From: Prevotella sp. CAG:485
GTDB lineage: Bacteria > Bacteroidota > Bacteroidia > Bacteroidales > Muribaculaceae
Assembly: GCA_000437495.1 (NCBI GenBank)
Contig: FR897808.1
Coordinates: forward strand, 5,504 to 36,209
Direction of reading: 5' to 3'
Length of the DNA stretch: 30,706 nt
Shown here: piece after piece, positions 24,605 to 30,706 of the stretch
How the letters are laid out: every line of letters begins with the position of its first letter
Numbering within the stretch: the stretch's first letter is position 1
Notes under the pieces: model-generated
What the model was told of the DNA's origin: nothing
Databases searched by the model: none
Seen by the model: the letters and a program-made list of their open reading frames with translations, nothing else
Position numbers and translations under genes: made by a program

Positions 24605-25735
24605 TTAGGAGTGGGTCTCTACAGACTTTGTGGGAGGCAGGGTGGCGTTGCGCTCTTCCAAGGATGCCAAAACGTGGTCGGCTACCTCGGAGAAGGCTTC
24701 GCCGATTGGTCCTGTCAGCGATGCGCTTGCTGTGAGTTCGGCAGCAGGTTTGATGGATGCAGGACAGCCGCTGTCGCCCGAGGTGCAAAGGTCGGCAACA
24801 AGGGGTATCTGGCCCAACAGCTTGATGCCGGTGGCTTCGCACAGGCGTTTGCCGCCGCCATTCCCGAAGATGTAATATCGCTCCTGCGGATGAGGCTCAG
24901 GCGTGAACCAGGCCATGTTTTCCACCAATCCGAGCATCGGGACGGCTATCTGCGGATTTCGGAACATCTCTATGCCTTTTCGTGCATCTGCCAACGCCAC
25001 ATCCTGCGGTGTGGTTACAATCACAGCGCCTGTTATGGCAAGTGTCTGCACCAGGGTGAGATGGATATCGCTGGTGCCGGGGGGCATGTCGATGAGGAAA
25101 TAATCCAGTTCGCCCCAGTCGGCTTCTGAAATAAGTTGTTTGAGAGCGTTCGAGGCCATACCACCACGCCAGAGCACTGGGCTGTCGGGGTCTACCACCA
25201 GGCCGATGCTCAGCAGCTTAACGCCGTAGCGCTCCACAGGCAGCAGTCGGTCAACGCCACCTTCGTTGCTGATGTAGATGGGCTCTTTCTCAATGCCGAA
25301 CATTTTGGGCACCGAGGGTCCGAAGATGTCGGCGTCGAGCAATCCCACTTTATACCCTTTGGCAGCAAGTGCCACTGCCAGGTTAGCAGCAACGGTTGAT
25401 TTGCCGACGCCGCCTTTGCCCGACGATACGCCGATGATATTCTTCACTCCGGGCAGCAGATTTGCTTTCTCCCGGACTTTCTGCGCGTATTCGACTGATA
25501 TGTTACCTTTGATGTCAACACCCGGTATAGCGCGTTCTATGGCGTCCTCAGAGGCTCTTACCACGCTCTTCGCGAACGGGTCAGGCTCCTTGGGGAAGAT
25601 GAGGCTGAAACTGACATGATTGCCGTTGATGCGGATGTTGTCGGCTATCATGTTATTCTCGGTGAGGCTCTTGCCGTTGCCCGGATAGCGGACCCCCGAC
25701 AGTGCCTCGGTTATTAAGGCGGGATAGATATTCAT
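24605..25735 (-). CDS. mrp: Mrp/NBP35-type P-loop ATPase
   Basis: The 376-residue cytosolic protein is a putative Fe-S cluster carrier ATPase. The N-terminal 90 residues form a MIP18/DUF59-type domain, then GVSSGKGGVGKSTVAANLA (102-120) holds the deviant Walker A motif, followed by DADIFGPSVPKM and FLIDMPPGTSDIHLT (Walker B region). The CxxC cluster-binding pair of many Mrp proteins is absent: the stretch after NMAWFTPEPHPQERYYIFG has no cysteines. It is the last gene of the rdgB-to-mrp operon, 26 nt after trmB. SUF genes elsewhere in the window would be its functional partners, though they are far apart. Confidence 0.93.
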   Translation of the reverse strand: MNIYPALITEALSGVRYPGNGKSLTENNMIADNIRINGNHVSFSLIFPKEPDPFAKSVVRASEDAIERAIPGVDIKGNISVEYAQKVREKANLLPGVKNIIGVSSGKGGVGKSTVAANLAVALAAKGYKVGLLDADIFGPSVPKMFGIEKEPIYISNEGGVDRLLPVERYGVKLLSIGLVVDPDSPVLWRGGMASNALKQLISEADWGELDYFLIDMPPGTSDIHLTLVQTLAITGAVIVTTPQDVALADARKGIEMFRNPQIAVPMLGLVENMAWFTPEPHPQERYYIFGNGGGKRLCEATGIKLLGQIPLVADLCTSGDSGCPASIKPAAELTASASLTGPIGEAFSEVADHVLASLEERNATLPPTKSVETHS

Positions 25736-25761
25736 GGTTTTCGTTTTGTTACAGACGCCGG

Positions 25762-26532
25762 TTATTCGGGCTGTAAGACAGTTGTTTGTTGTATAACGCC
25801 TCTGGGAAGAGAACGATAATCATCGCGGGGAATATCATCCTCTGCGGGGTCATTCAGCTCGCCATCCATGGGGAGACGGAAGCTGATGAGGCGGATGTTC
25901 TTGCCTCGCGCAAGCCATTGCTTTTCGTAGAATGTCTGTATGCGTGTGGCGGCATCGTCGCGGCCGGAGGCATAGAGGTTGTCGCTGTCGAATTCCACGG
26001 GAAGGTTATTGTGCTCAACAAGTCTGCGGACAAAGGTGTAAAGGAACGGCGAATCGGTCTTGAGATGTATCATACCGTTGTGGCGCAGCACTTTGCGGTA
26101 AAGCTCCAGGAAGCGTGCCGACACCAGGCGTTTGCGGGTCTTCTGCATCTGCGGGTCCGGAAAGGTTATCCAAATTTCGTCAACCTCGCCCGGCTCAAAA
26201 AAATTGTCGAGCAACTCAATGCCTGTGCGCACAAACGCCACATTGCTCATCTCCAACTCCGTAGCTGTTTTGGCGCCTCTCCACAGTCGCGCTCCCTTTA
26301 TGTCTATGCCGATGTAATTTTTATCGGCTGCCTCTTGGGCGAGGCCTACGGTATATTCGCCTTTGCCGCAGCCAAGCTCAAGCACTATGGGGTTGTCGTT
26401 GTGGAAGAAATCCGTGCGCCAGCGGCCGCGAAGCGGGAAGCCACCCGCTGCCTCCAATGCAGCGAAGGGGTATTGCAGCACGCAGCTGAACCCCTTCATC
26501 TCTGCAAACTTCTTGAGTTTGTTTTTGCCCAT
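25762..26532 (-). CDS. trmB: tRNA (guanine-N7-)-methyltransferase
   Basis: The 256-residue enzyme makes m7G46 in tRNA using S-adenosylmethionine. Motif I is LELGCGKGEY (51-60), the acidic post-I IGIDIKGARLWRG follows, and TFPDPQMQKTRKRL (123-136) is the TrmB-specific motif. A charged C-terminal tail of about 30 residues is specific to this lineage. It sits 6 nt after the leucine-rich repeat gene and 26 nt before mrp, in the same operon. Confidence 0.96.
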   Translation of the reverse strand: MGKNKLKKFAEMKGFSCVLQYPFAALEAAGGFPLRGRWRTDFFHNDNPIVLELGCGKGEYTVGLAQEAADKNYIGIDIKGARLWRGAKTATELEMSNVAFVRTGIELLDNFFEPGEVDEIWITFPDPQMQKTRKRLVSARFLELYRKVLRHNGMIHLKTDSPFLYTFVRRLVEHNNLPVEFDSDNLYASGRDDAATRIQTFYEKQWLARGKNIRLISFRLPMDGELNDPAEDDIPRDDYRSLPRGVIQQTTVLQPE

Positions 26533-26538
26533 TTTAAG

Positions 26539-27954
26539 TTAATTCGTACGGCGGAGTTTGAATGTCTTGGCTCCTGATGCTGTTGAGGCCCGTACCACTA
26601 TGATGTTGTCTGCCACGCCGTTGAGGTCGATTGTTGCCTCTGTCGTTTGCGGGGTTGAGATGGCCAGGATGGCTCCGTTGGTGGAATAGACGCTGACGCC
26701 GGTAAGGTTTTCGCTTGCACTTACAGTGAGCAGGTCATTCTGCCAGAAGCATTTAATATCGGCGCCGGCAATCTCGTCAGAGATTATCGGGTCAGTGCCT
26801 AAAGTGGAGCCTTTGAGTTCAAAGCGGCTCCATTCGGGGTGATTTGCCCAGCTTTGCAGATGGTCTTCGTGAACCCAGAGGCGTTTTCCGGAAATGCCGT
26901 TGATGCCGTCGAATGCGTGGTCAGCGGTGTTGGGAATGTTGCCTTCAAGCTCAATGGCTTTAATTGACACAAGATTATCCATGCCGTCGGCAACATGCTC
27001 GCCAACCTCTTTCAGGTTCTGGTTGAAAAAGAGCCTTACAGTGGGGTTGTTGGCAAGGGCGTATGCTCCCAACGTTGTGAATTGCGATGTGGTGGCTGAA
27101 TCGAGCATCAAAGCTGTGTTGCCGGCCAAAGCCAAATCACCGATGCGTTTCTGTCCGCTTACCGATGTCAGAGCGGAGTTGCCGTAGAGGGCACCCTCTT
27201 CCATCATGGGGTCAGAGGCGCTGAACGACTTCAGCGAGGGCATTGAGCTGAGGGCGTATGCGCCGATTCGATTCACCGAAGGATTCAGGCTTACCAGTTC
27301 CAGACCGCTGCCCAAGAGGCATTCTGCGCCCAATGTCGTCATCTTGGCCGGGAAGGTAATGGTCTTCAGGGCTGTGCAGCCGCGGAAGGTCTTTGCCAGC
27401 AATTCTGTAACCTGCGTTGCCGAGAGTCCGGCATTGCTCAGGTTGGCACAATCGGCAAACACACCTGTGCCCATAGAGTCGGTGGAAGCGGGAAGCACCA
27501 CACTGCTCAGCTTTGTCTTGTAAAATGCCCAGCTGCCTATTGTCTTTACCGAGGCACCGAAAGTTACGGTGTTGAGGTTTGACGAGGCAAAGGCACCTTC
27601 CTCAATCTTTGTGAGGGTTGACGGCATTACCACCTTCTCGAGTTTGCTCAGGCTGAAGATATATGCCGGCAGAGTGTTTGCCGGGAAATGATGCCTGCTC
27701 AGATGGATGGCTTTGTCGCTCTTTGTCTCCACAATCTGCAGACCGCTCATATCGAGAGTGCGGAGTGCGGGCAGCGTGGATATGTATTGGAGGTCGCGGG
27801 CGTCGCCTTTGCCGGTAAGGGTCAGGTCGACAATGGTGGCAGCTTCTGAGGCGAGAGCCTGCTGCAAACCTCCGGGGGTTATCTCCAAGGCATACGCTTC
27901 AGATGTTACTGACAGCAGCAGCCCGGCGATGGCTATGATCAGATATTTCTTCAT
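26539..27954 (-). CDS. BspA-type leucine-rich repeat surface protein with T9SS-like C-terminus
   Basis: The 471-residue protein has a signal peptide (about 1-22). Residues of about 60-360 contain BspA/LRR_5-type repeats (units such as LTKIEEGAFASSNLNTVTF and VKTIGSWAFYKTKLSSVVL). The C-terminal 80 residues (about 392-471) carry a T9SS sorting-domain pattern: VSVYSTNGAILAIS, then VVRASTASGAKTFKL. Such proteins bind host or bacterial ligands in known relatives; the ligand here is unknown. It is embedded between the PorZ-like gene (18-nt gap) and trmB (6-nt gap), an unusual operon position for a surface protein. Confidence 0.88.
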   Translation of the reverse strand: MKKYLIIAIAGLLLSVTSEAYALEITPGGLQQALASEAATIVDLTLTGKGDARDLQYISTLPALRTLDMSGLQIVETKSDKAIHLSRHHFPANTLPAYIFSLSKLEKVVMPSTLTKIEEGAFASSNLNTVTFGASVKTIGSWAFYKTKLSSVVLPASTDSMGTGVFADCANLSNAGLSATQVTELLAKTFRGCTALKTITFPAKMTTLGAECLLGSGLELVSLNPSVNRIGAYALSSMPSLKSFSASDPMMEEGALYGNSALTSVSGQKRIGDLALAGNTALMLDSATTSQFTTLGAYALANNPTVRLFFNQNLKEVGEHVADGMDNLVSIKAIELEGNIPNTADHAFDGINGISGKRLWVHEDHLQSWANHPEWSRFELKGSTLGTDPIISDEIAGADIKCFWQNDLLTVSASENLTGVSVYSTNGAILAISTPQTTEATIDLNGVADNIIVVRASTASGAKTFKLRRTN

Positions 27955-27972
27955 TGCAGTCCTTGGTGTTGA

Positions 27973-30468
27973 TTATCTTACTATTACTACTTTGCCTACG
28001 TTGGCCTCAGAGGCATTTTCGCCTTTTTGGCTCATGAATACGTAATACACACCCGAATTCACATTTGCGCCGGTGATGTTGGTGCCATCCCATTTCACCA
28101 CGCCGTTGAGCGAGGAGCCGAGTTCTTTCACCAGATTGCCTTCCGAGTCGCAAATCTTCACAAGTGCATTGTCAAGCAGGCCTTCAATGGTGATATAGCC
28201 GATAAAGTCGGGCCGTACGGGGTTGGGATAGATTTTCACCTGGTCGAAACCGCTGCCTGTTGACGAGCCGGGCAGGAAGTATTCCGCGATGCCGTCGGCT
28301 GTGCCTATCATCATAGAGTTCGACTCTTTGTTGTAGCAAATCTGGAACGTCTCGTTGCTGGGCAGATATGAATTCTCGGTCGTTAACTGGCGCATTACAT
28401 GAGTGCCGTCGGGACTTGTCTGCACTACTCCGGCGCCAAAGGTTGCGAACCATTTGTTGCCGTTGCCGTCAACGGTGATTGCGCGTACATCAATGCCGTC
28501 GAGCAGATAGTCGGCCATGTTGGTGCCGTCGTTGCGACTTATTTTGATGCGGCGTGCCGAGGTGGGATTGTCGAACATCTTCGACGGCTGTATGGTGAAG
28601 AGACCTGAGCTGGTACCAATCCATACCGTGCCGGAGTTGGGATCCTCATAGCCCCAATAGATGTTGTCTTGCGTAATGGCTCCGCCATCCTGGTTGTAGA
28701 GGCCCGAAAGAACCTGCTGACGGTCATCTTCGCAATTCTCAAGAGTGCCTTTGTGATCCAGCAACAGCATTGGAGGATTGTAGAGGATAGTGGGAATCAC
28801 TAACACCAGATTCTTGTTTACAGCAGCCTTGAGAGGCAGAATTCTGTTATCGTGTGAAGTGGAGAAACCGGTCTTAATCTGCACCACATCCGAATATTTT
28901 TTGGCTTTGAGAGTCGCTGCCGGCCATACCAGAACAGCCTGAAGAGGGTCAGAATCGGCAAGATTATGGTTTGCTACCCATAAGTTCCCATCATTGTCAA
29001 AAGCCGGCTCCGATAAACTCATATAAGTTTTAAGACCTTTATTTGTGGCAGTTTCTACAGCGGTGTCTTTAATCGCATAGAAATTTGGCAGATATGATGC
29101 CGGTGATTTTTTTACACCAATGTTCACGGTGTTGTTCGGATTGGCAATATCCATAATCTGCAAACCCTGACCGTATGAGCCCGAATAGAAAAGATCCGGG
29201 TTGATAGGATCCTGAACAAGACCTTTTGCTTTGGTGTGTACACCGGCATAAGGCGAATTGAGATATACGGGTCCGTAATTGGACCATACACCGTTTTTCA
29301 GTCCTGAGATAAGGGTGGGATAACTGCTTATGTCGGACGAGAGAGGCGATGCTGACTCATTCTGGGTCATCAGGCCATATTTGTCGGAATAACACATGAA
29401 CTCGCTCAGGAAGGGAGAAGGTGAATTGGGTCTCGACAATATTTCCTCGGCGCCAAACTTCGTGCCCCAACCGTTCAAACCGTCGCGGGTATATTTGCGT
29501 ACGCCTTTACGGTCAATAGCTGTGTAGTAGTTGGTAAAGTCGTATGAGTTGATGGGGAAGTTCATGAGTTCATCCTTTGGCAGACCGCATGTCTCGATTT
29601 TTGAGAGGTCGTAAGTAACGGTGCCGATGGCCCATGTGCCCGACAAGGTATAGCCGCTTTTGCCGTATGAATATGACGGGAAACGCAGGTTCGTTTCAAC
29701 GCTGCCCAGATACTTCAGAGTGTTGTCTTCGTTAACCTGGAAATAACCCGTTGACCAGGCGCAGATGGCCAATATACGGTTTTCGGTAAGGGGCATGACA
29801 ATGTCCAATCTTTGTGAGGGCTGAATGACATTGAAGTCGTTGAGCGACAGCAAAGCCTTGTCGTAATCCTGAATATAGTATTTAGAATTGTCGGTGAGAA
29901 TGAGCTTTTTGCCCACACGGCAAATACTGGTTATGGCCTGATGGTAGTTCTTGGCTTTGTTGATACGGCGCGTTTCGGGGTCAATGACAATGAAGCCGAA
30001 GTTTGTGGCCAGATAAATCAAATTATCGTCAAGGCTGAACGATATGTTGTTTACGGTCTTTGATTCGTTGAGCGTCGTATTCTTCAGCGACGGGATATTG
30101 ACCACCTTGTCATCGTCATACAGCAGGTCGATGTTGCCGTCGTTGTAAATTATGCAGAGATAGCCCTTCATGGGGTTATACTGTGCAGTCTGGATAATAT
30201 TGCCCGAAAGGTAATTGCGGGCATTATACGAAAGAGTCTCGCCCGTGGCTTTGTCGTGCACAAACACCTCGCCTTTGGGCTTGTTGTATGTGCCGTTGTT
30301 GGGGTTGTACATCTGGCCGTAGGCTATGATGTATACTTTGTCGGCTCCTTCATATACGTTTTGGAAATAGTTGTCGAAACTGGCATGAATTTTCCAGTCT
30401 CCGTCGGCCGCATACATACCTGCGGCTCCTATGAGTAAAATAAGACCTAAGACAAATTTCTTTATCAT
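27973..30468 (-). CDS. PorZ-like two-propeller T9SS protein
   Basis: The 831-residue exported protein has a signal peptide (about 1-21). It begins with the PorZ-like pattern GDWKIHASFDNYFQNVYEG, then alternates short blades typical of two-component-regulator propellers (NNISFSLDDNLIYLATNFGF, GYEDPNSGTVWIGTSSGLF, GNGNKWFATFGAGVV). The last 92 residues (740-831) form a T9SS sorting-type domain: VKIYPNPVRPDF, WDGTNITGANVNSGVYYV, GKVVIVR. PorZ in Porphyromonas is part of the surface attachment complex that links cargo to A-LPS. Orthology is likely but not certain. It lies 36 nt after rdgB and 18 nt before the LRR gene. Confidence 0.8.
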   Translation of the reverse strand: MIKKFVLGLILLIGAAGMYAADGDWKIHASFDNYFQNVYEGADKVYIIAYGQMYNPNNGTYNKPKGEVFVHDKATGETLSYNARNYLSGNIIQTAQYNPMKGYLCIIYNDGNIDLLYDDDKVVNIPSLKNTTLNESKTVNNISFSLDDNLIYLATNFGFIVIDPETRRINKAKNYHQAITSICRVGKKLILTDNSKYYIQDYDKALLSLNDFNVIQPSQRLDIVMPLTENRILAICAWSTGYFQVNEDNTLKYLGSVETNLRFPSYSYGKSGYTLSGTWAIGTVTYDLSKIETCGLPKDELMNFPINSYDFTNYYTAIDRKGVRKYTRDGLNGWGTKFGAEEILSRPNSPSPFLSEFMCYSDKYGLMTQNESASPLSSDISSYPTLISGLKNGVWSNYGPVYLNSPYAGVHTKAKGLVQDPINPDLFYSGSYGQGLQIMDIANPNNTVNIGVKKSPASYLPNFYAIKDTAVETATNKGLKTYMSLSEPAFDNDGNLWVANHNLADSDPLQAVLVWPAATLKAKKYSDVVQIKTGFSTSHDNRILPLKAAVNKNLVLVIPTILYNPPMLLLDHKGTLENCEDDRQQVLSGLYNQDGGAITQDNIYWGYEDPNSGTVWIGTSSGLFTIQPSKMFDNPTSARRIKISRNDGTNMADYLLDGIDVRAITVDGNGNKWFATFGAGVVQTSPDGTHVMRQLTTENSYLPSNETFQICYNKESNSMMIGTADGIAEYFLPGSSTGSGFDQVKIYPNPVRPDFIGYITIEGLLDNALVKICDSEGNLVKELGSSLNGVVKWDGTNITGANVNSGVYYVFMSQKGENASEANVGKVVIVR

Positions 30469-30504
30469 TGCTCTAAAAGTTGTTCGAAAAGTGAAACAAA
30501 CAAT

Positions 30505-30706
30505 TTAAAATTTATCAATACCCGCCAGGAAAGCTTTAATGGCTCTTGCGCGGTGAGAGATTTTGTTTTTGGCGTCAGGACCCATTTCAGCAAAGCTGAT
30601 TCCTGATTCGCGGGGTATGAAGATGGGGTCGTAGCCGAAGCCTCCGTTTCCGAGGCGGTCTTCGGCTATGTCTCCTTCCACACTGCCGCTCCAGGTTCGG
30701 CAGCTG
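30505..30706 (-). CDS. rdgB: Non-canonical purine NTP pyrophosphatase, C-terminal part (5' end outside window)
   Basis: Reading the minus strand from the window edge gives 66 residues ending at a TAA (complement at 30505-30507). The fragment contains the RdgB/HAM1 hallmarks GNGGFGYDPIFIP and KNKISHRARAIKAF. RdgB hydrolyses ITP, XTP and dITP to monophosphates, cleaning the nucleotide pool. Full length is normally about 195 residues, so the N-terminal two thirds lies outside. It is the first gene seen of the minus-strand operon continuing to mrp. Confidence 0.95.
   Translation of the reverse strand, partial: SCRTWSGSVEGDIAEDRLGNGGFGYDPIFIPRESGISFAEMGPDAKNKISHRARAIKAFLAGIDKF

Overview
The window is about 30.7 kb of chromosomal DNA from a member of the Bacteroidales. 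The Muribaculaceae or a close relative is my best guess. The evidence is gene content: a cvpA-sufC-sufD-sufS cluster, several secreted proteins with type IX secretion (T9SS)-style C-terminal domains, a DUF3575/DUF3868 pair, a PiT transporter fused to a PhoU-like domain, and a PorZ-like propeller protein. Several genes also carry the Bacteroidetes -7 promoter element TAnnTTTG, and Shine-Dalgarno sequences are largely absent. Family level is inferred; nothing here proves the genus. I see no IS elements, prophage, CRISPR arrays or integrase genes.

Left part, + strand (1-5745): the 3' end of acetate kinase (ackA), an intergenic region that folds into a striking imperfect helix, lgt with a terminator-like hairpin, then cvpA, sufC, sufD and sufS. 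The suf genes are tightly coupled (sufC/sufD and sufD/sufS overlap by 4 nt). sufB, normally a neighbour, is not in the window, and only a 46-nt junction with a small hairpin separates cvpA from sufC. A 13-bp perfect hairpin ends this block and also serves the converging gene.

Middle part (5834-20246): a 1498-residue secreted modular protein (-), a divergent Crp/Fnr-family regulator (+), an HrpB helicase (-), a PiT phosphate transporter with a PhoU-like C-terminus (-), a two-component pair (response regulator then histidine kinase, overlapping, -), and a DUF3575 barrel protein followed by a DUF3868/OmpA-like/TPR protein (-) that ends in a strong terminator. The two-component pair lies immediately upstream of the transporter, which suggests but does not prove phosphate-linked regulation.

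Right part (20356-30706): a RecD2-like helicase (-), tRNA-Pro(UGG) (+) with its own promoter and terminator, a 3'-5' exonuclease and a GHL10 glycosyl-hydrolase-like lipoprotein or secreted protein (+). Then comes a tightly packed minus-strand operon read from the right edge: rdgB (partial), a PorZ-like propeller protein, a BspA-type leucine-rich repeat protein, trmB and mrp. Two cell-surface/T9SS genes are embedded among three housekeeping genes.

Most of the window is ordinary core genome. The most unusual items are the structured element upstream of lgt, the suf cluster without sufB, and the mixed rdgB-porZ-like-LRR-trmB-mrp operon. No clear new multi-gene system was found.
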